A DNA stretch of 64,000 nucleotides from Rhea pennata (taxonomy: Eukaryota; Chordata; Aves; Rheiformes; Rheidae): assembly GCF_028389875.1 (NCBI RefSeq), contig NC_084702.1:38439053-38503052 (forward strand). Direction: 5' to 3'. Below are positions 1 to 11,460 of this stretch, in pieces. The position numbers and the translations under genes were made by a program. Every line of letters begins with the position of its first letter. The first letter of the stretch is position 1. The notes beneath the pieces are model-generated. The model did not search any database. It was not told the origin of the DNA and was given only the letters and a program-made list of their open reading frames with translations.

Positions 1-3000
1 TGTTTGACCCCAAATAAAGCTTTCTTGCCTACCAGTCTCATGGGATCAGATCTGTAACTGGTCCAAGTGCACAACTCTTGAGAAATGAAACAAATACATT
101 ATGCTACAGTTTTAAAATGTCAGCAGTCTCAGAGTGTGGGCAGATTAACAAAAGATAGCTTCAGTAGCATAAATTCTTATATTCTTTTGACACAATAACA
201 GTGAGAAAAAGATTGCACAGTATTTGTTATTTCTTTTATAAAGAGATTATTTTGAAAATGAAAAATGTAAGTCATCCTAGAGATAGTTGTTATGCTTCTG
301 AAAGAAAAAATTAAAATTTTATTTTTTGTCTCTTGCTCTGTCAGCAGATGCAACTTGAGATTCAAGGATATTTTACGAAGTACTTAGATAATACTAATTG
401 TTCCTCCTCTTCCCACCCTTCCTACCCTTTTTTGTGGCCAAGGAGAAGGAATAGCTTTTCTGACTTTGCTAAGAGACTATTCTTATTATGCAAGTTAGCT
501 CATTGCATAGACCACAAAGCATCTTTGAGGGTAGAGGGGCATAGAAAACAGCACTTAATTTTTGTTATTTAAAGAAACAAACACTCCAGTATAAGCCAAA
601 TATTTAAAAAATAAGTATTTTAAAGAAATTCTTAAATACTCTTCTGCCTGTGTTTCTAGGGGCAGAAGGAGAATTAGCTTATGTTGAAGTGGAACCAGTA
701 TCATCCTCACCCTATGATAAATCACACACACATTGATTTTGTTTTCAGAGTTTAACAAATTTAGAACATCTCTTGTTCTTTTAGAAGTTTGTGGAGTCTA
801 TTTGTCTCCCTGAGTAGCTTCTGCTCAATGATGCACTGTCACTTACTTGCTGTTTCGTACGCTTCCTATCTATTAAAATATTCCTTCTGCCAAGACACAT
901 AGCAGTGCTAATAAAAAGGAAGTTCCAGAGCAGATCTTCATGAGGGAAACAAGGAGCAGACAAAATGCAAGGAAACAAAGTTCTTCAGGATTCACTGTTG
1001 TCTCCTTGCTATTATTTGTGAGAAAGTAGCATATCCCTTCGAAGGATTTAGTTCCTGCTATGTTTAGAAAGTAGGGGCTAGCCCTGAAGTTCCCTGAAAT
1101 TCAAGATATGATACTTAAAAGCTGTTACTCTAAATCATTTTCCTACAGTGCTTCTGAAAAAAACTTGAGGTCATGGTCTGCTCTTCTAGACTTCGTTGTT
1201 GATATCAGCACTGTCACGGTGCTTTCACAATGTGAAACTTGCCTCCTCCGAGCTTAGTCTGTTTTGTGCTCTTCAATGATTGTTTTCCTTTTCCCTGGCA
1301 ATATTTACCTTCATAAATCTTTAGCTTTCCTATTCTCATGTTGAGAGAACTAAAATGCGTGACATTTAAAACCTGTTTTGTTTGGGGGAGAGAAAAAGGA
1401 ACACACATAAAAGTACTGTGAATTAAAATCATGGGCTCCCTAGATTTATATATAACATCGGACGGAAAGGGTCTTTCAGAGATAGTCCAAGATAGAATCA
1501 AATTTGTCTATCATTCCTGAAATGTTACCCTTTGCAGTGAAGATTTCACAGCCTTCTTGAGCAGTCACTTTGTGTGCTAAGGGTCTTCCGAAGAGCGGAA
1601 CTAAAGGGCTGCTCCACCAAGCTTGCCATCTTTCGCGTTGAGGAAATGCAGAGACGTGAATACTTTAGAATGGCTTTATCCTTTGCCAGAAGAATCATGC
1701 AGTACATGTGCAAGTATTTTGCTTAGTATCAACATCACATGAGAACGTAACAACATTAGTTTGATAGCTGAAATCAGAGAAACATCAACAACAGCTTGGC
1801 TGAAGTGGGTGTTCAGAGCAATGCTGGCTATTTCACGTGCTGTTTATTTGCACAGATAATACATAATTAGCTATTTTGCATCAAAAATGCAAGTGAGATG
1901 GTGATTTATCAAAACAATAACATAAATATTTACCACAGCAACCACTGAGCTAAATGACAGATTCTGTGCCTAAGACCTGGGTGAACACTTGTAAGGAACA
2001 CATACAAATTATTTCCCAGTTCTAGGAAATTTCCAAAATGTATCTTGATGAATGTATGCTATTCGTCAAATCTCCATTTCACTAAAAAAGCCTACTTTTT
2101 TCTCCTTGTTATGTTTTTGCAGCTGGCCAGTAACCTAGATGTTTGTGTTGTGAGAATGAAACACAAAACAGAACTAGTTCTAAATTATTTAATAGTAATA
2201 CTCCTACATTGTATTTGTCAGCATTTTAAAGACAGTGAAATGAAAGCACAAGAGAAGTGATTGAAAATTAGTGGCCTGTCTTTGTATTTTGCTGTGAATT
2301 ACCCCTTCTAACTGGTGTTTCTCAAGGGGCAGTCTTTACTTTTTCTCTGTATCTCTTCGTGTTTCATTCCTGTTGCAAGATACCCGTTTACGCAAACTAA
2401 TTACAAGACTTCTCGGAAGTGACTGGTGAACAGCGTGCATGCAGACATCGCAGGGTAAGCTGCAAATGTGCAGTTTTGCCGTGTCCCTTGTCCAGTGACA
2501 CTGTGGTATTGAAGGGAGTGAAACTAGAGGATTCAACTCAAGTCATGCCAACTGCAAGCAAGGTAGGTGATGCATCGAGGGTGATGTGCTCACTGTAATG
2601 CTTAGCTATCGTAATTCCTCACTGTAATCAGGGGGATGTAGAGAGCTGGAACGAGAGTTAAGCTGGGAAACCTGAGACTACAGCCAAGCCAAGAACCAGG
2701 GATGTATAAAGGATTATTGCCTGTTGCTCAAGTTCTGTCCTGTGCGAAAGAAGGATCGGGACAGTCACGTTTTAGCTTCTATTTGGTTATGTTTCAGCAT
2801 CCAGTAGTTGAGCTGATAACGTGCCTGATAATGAGTTAATGAACATGAATTCTACCAGCTCGCATCATTTTAGGATGAAATTCCCTGCTACCAACAAGAC
2901 AATTGTAATCACCTTGTGTTATTTAACTCCTGTTGTGCCTACTTAAGAGCTGTTACCATATCTCATGCTGATGCTGCATAATGTCGGGTTTTTATTTTGT

Positions 3001-3071
3001 GTCTTTCTGATAAAGCCAAGCATGGCTCCATAAAGACTGCAGAATTAGTTGGACCCTATATGAAAAAAGTA
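1..3071. other. Non-coding stretch, no gene seen
   Basis: AT-rich, CpG-poor sequence. Open frames here are short (under about 100 codons), lack convincing composition and overlap on both strands, as expected by chance. No repeat family was recognised. The part around 1.8-1.93 kb is rich in homeodomain-like TAAT/ATTA cores and could be a conserved non-coding element, but that is only an impression. Confidence 0.5.
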
Positions 3072-3157
3072 CTCTCCCCTCTCTGTCTCTCTCTGTCTTG
3101 CCCTCTTTCTTTTTTTTTTCCCCTTTTCTTTCTTTTCTTTCTTTTTTCTTTTTTTTT
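3072..3157 (+). repeat. Polypyrimidine (CT/T-rich) tract
   Basis: About 86 bases almost purely C and T on the plus strand, moving from CT-rich to T-rich, with only three G interruptions. It is followed directly by AATGTAG, so it also looks like a strong 3' splice site on the plus strand. No convincing open exon follows, so it is treated as simple sequence. Confidence 0.8.
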
Positions 3158-3458
3158 AATGTAGGGTAATCATTGAGAACTAAGTCTGTAAAAAAAAAAA
3201 ATCATTTCATGGTAGGGGGCCCTACCCTTGGTAGAGGCTCCCCCTTTTGACTTAAACAGTCAAGATAGCTGAAAACAGGGCCCACAACTAAATGCATGCA
3301 GCCTACGCGAGTCAGCAGATGCAGAGGAGAAAGGCAGAACCACGTTGGCAAAGATGACTGTGGTGGAGGGAGAGCCTTTCTCCTACCCCTCCTTTCTCCT
3401 ACCCAGCAAGCTCTCCTGCGTCCAGAACACATCTTTAGCTGTCTTTTGTATGCTTGTT

Positions 3459-3490
3459 TATAATAATAAAAAAAAAAGAAGAAGAAGAAA
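3459..3490. repeat. AAT / poly-A / GAA simple repeat
   Basis: Short compound simple repeat: three AAT units, an A run, then four GAA units. It creates the run of phenylalanines in a spurious 140-codon minus-strand frame across this region. Confidence 0.75.
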
Positions 3491-4325
3491 TGTTTTGTGG
3501 GGAAATCTACTAGGCCTTTGATGTGAATTAAATCTCCTGACAGTTGAATTTTATCCAACTGCTGATTCATGATTAAATTCTGACCAGGATATAATTTACC
3601 CGCTGTTTTCCCCTTATTCTGCATGGAGCAATAAATTACATCAGGTTTTTTTGCAGCCAGCTTCGCTTTCAGTGCTAGGTCACTTGTCCTGGCTCTTGTA
3701 TTCAGCAGATGGTAAATGGATCACAGACTTCAGCCCTTTCTACCTTTATTGATAAAGGAACGGTGATTTTACAGAGGCAGAATTACCTCTTACTGTTCTG
3801 TGCAGAAGCCTAGCATAGGCCACAATCTGGCCTTTAATGAGGAGGCCGTAGAGCAAATGCATTAAATCACCATTTGCTGCACAGAAGAAGTCATTTAACT
3901 GTATTGGTAAATACAATGTCTGTTTAAATACAATTTAAATAATGTTATATTCTTACTTCTCATCTCACGTATTTGTAAACACTATGTTTCACTAATGGCT
4001 ACTAGAGATCATCATAGTTTAGAAGTAAATTATTTATTCAGTTTTATTTTTACATAGGAAGAATATATTACTTATCCACGCTCACTACAGAATCAAATGC
4101 AATATTTGTAGATATTTGTAAATTAAGGGTATAGTGTAAGTTAAGCTATTATCTAAATCAGCTGTAATGTCCTATGATAGCGCTTAAGGAGAGCAGTACT
4201 GGCAGACTTTGGGCAAGGAATTAACCTTGAGTATTGTTGGAAAATGTCTGTGTTGTATTCAGCAATACACCTTTCAAACGGGTACAAAAGCAAGACTTTC
4301 TGTAAGGTTCAGTAACAGTATTTAT

Positions 4326-4536
4326 CGCTGGAATAGACAGCGACATGGTACGCTCTCTTTCTGAAGAGGTTATTAGAAGCAACGAAGAGCAGAACGTACC
4401 AGGGTTATCCTGGGTGGGTCCGTGGAGCTAAGCGCGTGTCCTCAAAACGGCCTGAGGGAAGGTGCAGTAACAAGGAGCCGTGCAGGCCGCAGTGCAGCTC
4501 ACTCGAGCGAGGCTGCAGCCATCGAAGGAAGGACCG
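4326..4536. promoter_or_regulatory. Small CpG-rich patch
   Basis: Fifteen CpG dinucleotides in about 210 bp, with locally raised G+C, inside CpG-poor surroundings. It is too short for a classical CpG island but stands out. It could be a distal regulatory element, an orphan mini-island or a remnant of an old GC-rich insertion. A plus-strand frame of 63 codons lies here but has no recognisable product. Confidence 0.3.
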
Positions 4537-7500
4537 CTTTCCTTTGACTCTTAGTTTGTCTCTAACTTCAGTTTGCGGAGAGCTTGTTCTCCAGGAAAAG
4601 GCTGCCTCTGCCTTGTTGTGTACTTGATACCAGTTGTCTCAGAGATGTTGTTAAGGGTAAACAAAGGTAGACAGGTTTCTCCTTAAGACAATTCAGAGTT
4701 TAGCTACTTTTGTACTTTACTTCAGTATCTGTTTCTACACTGTCAACTGGCTTATGCAAAAATGAGCTTCTGTTCTTTTTAATATTTTAATCAGGCTGAG
4801 CAGAAGGATCTTTACTCAGGATTTCTCTGCATCACATGTAAAACTCGGAAAAAAAAAATTCTCACATTTTTCCAAGAAATTAATTTCTGCTAACCTCTGT
4901 TGCTCTCACCTCATCAATGAGCAATTTCATCTGAAAAAATTTGTTTTATGTGAGAAACTTATTAGCAGTTTGTAAGAGAATGGAAAGAGGGATGTCAAGG
5001 TACATTTCAATTTTAATCATAGAAGGCACTGCAGTTGCAGAACATGCTTAATATTTCTTCCAGTACATGATACAACAGCCACTATAAATTAACTCAGGCA
5101 AGAAACCTGGCCTATAAAATAAAATATATGCCAGCAGTTTCACAATTATAGGGTGCATATTTTAATAAAGTTGTTAAATTATTTTTCTGGAGGAAATTTC
5201 TGAGCATAATATACCATACCTATATATTAACATTCTGGCCTAATTAAAATGACTGATTAAAAAATGTCTCTGTTCTCTTTTTAGTTATTTCAAATAGACC
5301 ATCTTCTTTCAAAGCTTGTTGAATTATTGTTCTTGTATTTAGAATAGATTCCTTCCTCAGATCAAACATTAGGGCTACATGCCATTAACCCAGGGAAATC
5401 AACAGTCAACTCTGGTGCTCGGGTGCACAACCATTATTCTGCTAAGTGTTTCAAAAGAAAAGTGGAACTCTCTTCCATTGCATAAGCAGTATTTTCTCTG
5501 TATTTGCTGTCTATCTATATATATTTTTATAAACCTGTTTATTTCTGATATCGGTGGATATTTTCCATGTAATTCGGTGGCAACAAAAGTCAGCATTGGA
5601 CTTCAGAGGGCCATGGACAAATTGACAGTTTTACCTGTTTGGTGCAAATGGTTAAATTGGTCCATGAGTTTTGGCATGTTAGTCTCTTAGTTTTTTTTTT
5701 TTTCTTTTTAGGTGAATTATTCTATGCTAATTAAAAAATGTATTGGATTTGTTGTTGTTAGAAAGTTGAATTGATGCTACACCAGCCTGATGGTGAGGTT
5801 TTCAAGAGAAAAGTTTTGTGGTTCCCAGCTTCCTCTGACATTACTGGTACTATCAATCCAAGGAATGGGGGATGCTTTGTCTTTCATGAGAGCTCTCCTA
5901 AGTTTTATTCTGAGCTTTGGGATTCAAATATTTTTAAAGTCTGCAGCTGTTTTGGTGGATCATTGCTTAAAATTTGTTCTTGGATGTAAACAGGGCTTGA
6001 TGTAGTAAGAGCTTTGAAGTTGAGGCCTGAGGTTTGAAGCTGGCATCTGAACCTCACTGAAAGCAGGTAGGTGTGGAGCACAGCTCGGTGTCTTTGTGGA
6101 AGCCTGTGCCAGGGAGAAGGCAGGCAGCCACGCTTAATTTGAGTGAGAAATGACTCACTGTATTTTTCTAAGGAGTGAGAAAGCTTTTTTCCTAACGAGA
6201 TGGAAAAAAAGGTATCTGTAAATACAGAAGGTACTTACTCATCCAATTTTAGGGAGGAAAACACTTCAGATACTTTGAGTCTTGAGACTTCAAGTAGCCC
6301 TGCATTTTTAGCTAGGACTTTGAGGCTTCAATCAGTTTTGATGAATGAAGCCTCTATTTCTGTAATTAAGATCATACAGAAGATCTCCTTTCAGATCAAC
6401 TACCTCACATGCAAGAACTTATTCCTTTTAGAGGTTCTAAAATCCCAATTTCTGTATTGATTCCACTGAAAACGATATATAGGGGGCCTCAACAGCACAC
6501 CCTTGGCAGCTGATGACAACTCAACATCTTTTCCGATAATTATTTTTAACTAGTGGAAAAAAAGTAAGTAGAAGCAAGCAATTTGTATCTTTAAAAAGAG
6601 GAGGAGGTGTAGCCAACATCATTCTTGTAACTTTACTGAATCAAAATAGTTGGAACCATCCTAGTGCTGAACCCTATTCTCCATTGAATCATATGCGTGT
6701 ATCATCAGTACATTGTATTTTGCAGCCTCAGGGAGACCAGAGTGCTACTGCAAGAGTTCTTTTAATGCTTCATGAGTGGGCTCTGCAGGGGAATGGTCTG
6801 AATTCTGCTTGTGGAACAGTTGAGTTACTGCTTTTTATCAAATATTTGTTGGTGCTTTGGAGTTACATTTTACTCTGATGGGCTTTTTTGCGGTTTTGGA
6901 GAGTTTTTTTTTTTCAAAACTAAGACAAATAAAATGAGTAGAAGTTAGTTCTTCAGGGAGGGATTGATAACTTTTGTCAGTTTTTCAAAGCTAATACTTG
7001 TAGATAGATGGTCAAATTTTCCAGTAACATTGCTCATTACTTAAATAGAGATTCATTTGTATCAAGGACTATTGAATGTATTGAAAGCAGGTTAGCCTTT
7101 AGTAATTATAATAGCAATCATCTTTTCCACTCTTAGTTAAATACTCCTGGTCATGTTAGATACATTTATTTAGCAGGTGTGTTTGCACTACTGTTGGCTG
7201 TCAGCTGTACCTTCATATTGCATTCCCTGCTTAAATCCCTCCTACATCAGCAGTCTGCTGTAGTGCAGGTTTATTGTCTGGGCTAAAGGTGTCAATCTGA
7301 ATCCAGCTCACTGTCACCCTTTAAACAGACAGTTTATGTTTTCTTAAAATCCCCTTAAAAACAGGTAAAAATTGAATTATTGGCAGATTGAAGTCAATCT
7401 GGCACAAAAAGATAGATTCTTAACATTTCATAGTCAGAGACCTTTGTTTAAATATCAAGTCAGTTTTCATGGTTTGTATAACTGAGCATGAAAACAGCAA

Positions 7501-7553
7501 TGTTTCTTTTCTGGTTTCCACATTATGCCCCTGGTTATAAATACTAAACTGGG
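4537..7553. other. Non-coding stretch, no gene seen
   Basis: AT-rich sequence without recognisable genes or mobile elements. A T13 run lies at 5691-5703. On the minus strand, 4910-4930 is a 21-nt segment between a good acceptor and a GTGAGA donor, but such micro-exon-like arrangements are frequent by chance. Confidence 0.45.
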
Positions 7554-7576
7554 AAAAAAAAAAACAAAACAAAACA
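7554..7576. repeat. A-rich (AAAAC)n simple repeat
   Basis: An A11 run followed by AAAAC units. It resembles a decayed poly-A tail, but no retroposon body is visible upstream. Confidence 0.7.
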
Positions 7577-7727
7577 CAACATTCATCCATCTCTGGCTGA
7601 TTTTATCATTCTGGCTACAGTGGTAGTGAGTTAAGGTTAGTCAGCAAACAGCCCTGTCAGCTCCCAGAAAAGATAGGAGACAACCATCATAAGGTGGTTA
7701 TTCTAATGATAAAGTAGTATACCGGGG

Positions 7728-7748
7728 TTTTATTTATTTATTTATTTA
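7728..7748. repeat. (TTTA)n microsatellite
   Basis: About five tandem TTTA units, uninterrupted. Confidence 0.85.
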
Positions 7749-7780
7749 GCTGTTTTACAAAGGGATAAAATCATTGTTGA

Positions 7781-7802
7781 TTTTTTTTTTTTTTTTTTTT
7801 TT
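7781..7802. repeat. Poly-T (T22) tract
   Basis: Twenty-two consecutive T residues followed immediately by AGGTCA. The T run plus AG gives an apparent plus-strand 3' splice site, and the following bases are open for a short distance only. Taken as simple sequence. Confidence 0.85.
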
Positions 7803-7880
7803 AGGTCAATCTGGTTTTGAATCATTCGGGCAAAGTTGTTGTGTGAACTAGCAGCACACATTTCCTAAGGAAAAATAATC

Positions 7881-7910
7881 TTTTTTTTTTACACCCGCAC
7901 CCCCACCCCC
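7881..7910. repeat. T10 run followed by C-rich patch
   Basis: Ten T residues, then about 20 bases that are almost all C and A, with three runs of C. The strong strand asymmetry makes this a likely mutable simple-sequence site. Confidence 0.6.
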
Positions 7911-8404
7911 GAAGCTCTGAGGATGGTCACCCTTCTATAAAGTCACTGGTTTTTGTCAGCATGTTTATTGGTATCTGCTGTTCACGTAACAGAGAGGAGC
8001 TCTGGAATGGCTCTCTGTAGTCACCTGTACAGTTGTTTGAACCTAGCTAGAAAAGTTTCTCAGCTTCCCACATGCAACAGCTGCTGCCTGTGAAATACTA
8101 CAGCAGAGCAGTTGAGTGGAATTGCAGTCATGGAGCAATTCAGTAGCTACTCTATTTGTTATCTGACTGGTGGGGGCAACTGGCGGTTCAGCGTACCTGG
8201 TGGTACAGATTAAGACTGAACTAGTGACTGACATAAAAACATTTGGTTAAAATGCAGTTACATTGTAGTAGTTCTGGTGAAGACAGCAATGGGAAACCCA
8301 ATGATCCTCTTCAATATTGTGTATCAGATGCTTTGCTTTGGGTGTATCATAAGGATATGAATACATCAAGGATTGTAGCTAGAGCTCATCTCTCTTTAGG
8401 GTTT

Positions 8405-8437
8405 TTATTATTGTTGTTATTGTTGTTGTTATTGTTA
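8405..8437. repeat. (TTG/TTA)n trinucleotide repeat
   Basis: About eleven trinucleotide units of TTG and TTA. In one frame it encodes the leucine run of a spurious 85-codon frame. Confidence 0.8.
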
Positions 8438-9550
8438 AGTGGAATAGCTAGAAAAAGTAGATTACATTTCCTGGATCTGAATGTCCTCCTGCAGGTTTGA
8501 AGTGATCACCTCAAAATCAAAATGAAGGTCACTCAGTGCTGTTATATGTAAGTGCACTGTCTGTCTGTGTTGCCATGTGGTAGCCTTCCTGTAGCTTCTG
8601 CTATGAGTCAGGCTGAGCTGAGGGCATGTGATCTTGTTCATGTCAACCACTGTGCTGTAACTTGGCTGCAGGAAAGGTTCCTTGGACACCTTGAGCTTTA
8701 GCTCTCAATGGTGTCTTGGAAGTGGCTTAATCTTAAGTGCTTATTTGTAATGGGTGGCAGCAGAATGTGGCGTAGGATTGAATCCATACTTAAATGTCCA
8801 TGCAGGCACGCCCAGGTTTCTTATACGAGATTCCTAGGCCGGTAGCTTCTAAAATTAATGTTCTTGTTTAGTTCTGCAGAATCTGAATTTAGAAAAATGC
8901 TGTAGGTCTGATACAGAACTACAGTTAAACACACAGTCATATTTCTGTCTCTCAGTGTGTACGTTCATGTGTGAATGAGACCTGCCAAGCTCATCTAATA
9001 AACTAGAATTTCTGACAGTCTTCCCACTCTAGCAAGCTCATTCTGTATGTAACATCCCTGGGGAGAGATCAATCTTAATGATAGACAACAACAAAGATCT
9101 AGAAAAAAATTAATTTGCAATAGGCCAGACATCTCTTTTACAACTTTTTAGTCAGCTGCTGTGCTGTACTTAATGAATGTAGGTATTAGCTGCTTGTTCT
9201 TATTAACAGGCATCTATTTAGGTTCTTAGGATTTTAGTGCCTTAACTGAAATACTTAATATTTTAGGCTACATGAATGTGAACTTACTTATCTGAGCTTG
9301 AAAAACTTCTTTAACTAAGCTTGTTTCAAAGGTAGCATAGATTTACCTGCCCTTGCTTTGAAAGAAGTTTCTTCCCTGAGCAAGGCAGGCGTGACAGACT
9401 TCGAAGTACCTGCGTAGAACCTGGAGCAATTGCTGGCATACTTTATAACCTCTTTGTAGGTGTGACAGGTAGGATTCTGGTGCCTGCAAGCACCTTTCCA
9501 TTTGATCACTGGAAAAGGCTACTTGGTTTAGTGACAGGGTTTAGCTGCTG

Positions 9551-9593
9551 CAAATGATAAAACAGTACAAATGATAAAAAAAAAAAAAAAAAA
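9551..9593. repeat. Short direct repeat and poly-A (A18)
   Basis: CAAATGATAAAA occurs twice, about 17 bases apart, and the second copy runs into eighteen consecutive A residues (9576-9593). No retroposon body or target-site duplication was identified. Confidence 0.7.
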
Positions 9594-11450
9594 TTTCAAG
9601 CATGACGTTTGTGTTAATACTACAGTTTAATTAAGAAAGCATAACAAATGTGAAATCAATAAAGCAAAAAACACTCGGCAATTATATTGACATACAACTT
9701 AAGACATTCATAAGGTATATTACTCACAGCATTAGGAATTAATTAGATCCTTAATCATTGACAATAAGTACTTGGCAAAGCAGTAAAGAATAGTTAATCA
9801 TTTTTTTCACTGTTAAAGAGTGTCAAATTAACGATTCCGTTAATTTCTACATCCCTAATACTGTGTAAAGGAATCTTAAAATTTATTAATCCCCTCTTCG
9901 TTGTAAGTGCTTTCAACAGTTAAATGCATCTTTGTTCACAATCTTAGTCTTGTACAGCTCTAGTGAAAGACCAACAGTGTAAATATGGGGAAGCTAAATT
10001 CTAAGATTATGAGGGAGTGAGGTCTTTCAAAGTATTCAGCATCAGGTTCACTCTGCCTCAGATAAAATAAATTATGAACAAATCTCACTGAGATTAAGTA
10101 GATGTAGGCTTAAGTCAGCTCTCAGGGCTTTGCGATAATTCTTAGCCTACCCATCAGGTAATGACAGACTGTCTGACTGGACACAGCCCTGCTTGAGCAG
10201 ATGATCTCCAGAGGTCCCTGCAGCCCCAGCTGTTCTGCGAGTCTGTGCGACAGCGGCGATGATAGCTGATGATAGCCGGAAGTATTGACACACAAACATT
10301 CCTGCAATTTAACAGCTAGAAATAGCTCAACATACAGAAATTCATTAAAATGAAAATACAGCTAACCAAATGTCACTCAGCATTCTTGGTTTCCCTCCAA
10401 ATGATACAGCTATGATTGAAGTTTTGAGCAGTTCCCTTTAGTCCCATTAGTTTGCTCTTTATTTCTCTTGCCATGCTAGTGGGGGTGCAACGCGATGTCA
10501 GGTCAGTAAAGCTGATGAATAAACAGAGCATCAGGATAGTTGGTTTTTCATCAAGGGTGGCATGATTTGTGGGAAGAAGTAATATATCTTTTATTATACC
10601 GCTGACATAGCTGGAAAAAAATAGATAAGCTTTCAGATAAATGTTTTCAAGCCTGAAAGAAAAGGATACAATTATTTAACACTTTGACTCTTTTAGTATT
10701 TTAATTTTTTGGAGATGACAGTGGTATTTGACATTACAAAAAAATATTATGCAAATCAAAGATAGATCAGATTCATTTTGGTCACAAAAGGTGCTCCGCA
10801 GGCAGTTGGAGGAGTTTTGAAAGCTACAGCCTCATTAGCATACCAGGAGAGAGTAGTCCGGGATGTAAGCTAATTTTAAAAGTAATCTAATCTGATGCTA
10901 CATTAAAGAAGGGACGAAGGGGGTGGAGGGAAGAGGTCTGTTTAGTATCTAGCTCTAATTGGATTAAGCTGCAGTAAGTATTTTTATAGTATCTGGGTCA
11001 ACATGCTTAAAGGAAACTGTAGGTTAAGGTAGTTTAAATTGAACAGGCATTAACATTTTTGAATAAGCATCTGAAGTGGAAGGCTAAACCTAAATCTTTG
11101 CCATTTTCTCTTCTATATAAACAGTAGTCACCTCCCCTGAGTCTTCTGTATACCTAGCAGACACCAGCTTCTTGGATTTCACAGCTTTAGATGCAATCCT
11201 TTCACTCTTACAATGTTTTCAATTTTCTGGTTTTTAATCAGCTTTTTCCTCTCCTTATTTATAGCCATCTGTAATACAAATGTTTGACTCAAACTGTCTC
11301 ATACTCCTGGGAAGTCAGAATTAGAATTCATACTCTTTATGTTCCTCCAGGATATTGAATTTGGCTTGATTTGAACCTGTTACCTTTCCATGCTAATTTA
11401 CCACATTCAGTAACTTTCAGAATCCTACACAGCTCACGGTCTTACCGCTA

Positions 11451-11460
11451 ACGTCGACGT
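11451..11460. other. CpG-dense palindrome ACGTCGACGT
   Basis: A perfect 10-bp palindrome; with the next bases it contains four CpGs within about 11 bases in an otherwise CpG-poor region. It contains GACGTC, the core of a CRE-like (ATF/CREB) site, but is not a perfect CRE. Function unknown. Confidence 0.3.

Noticed and set aside
841..900. Minus-strand exon-like segment with a GTAAGTGA donor
   Set aside because: The segment is about 40 nt, not symmetric, isolated from any other candidate exon and without a recognisable product.
3202..3624. Minus-strand frame of 140 codons
   Set aside because: The centre is a Phe/Tyr run translated from the GAA/AAT simple repeat; no recognisable protein.
4910..4930. 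21-nt micro-exon-like segment on the minus strand (strong acceptor, GTGAGA donor)
   Set aside because: Isolated, phase 0 with only seven codons; such arrangements arise by chance in tens of kilobases.
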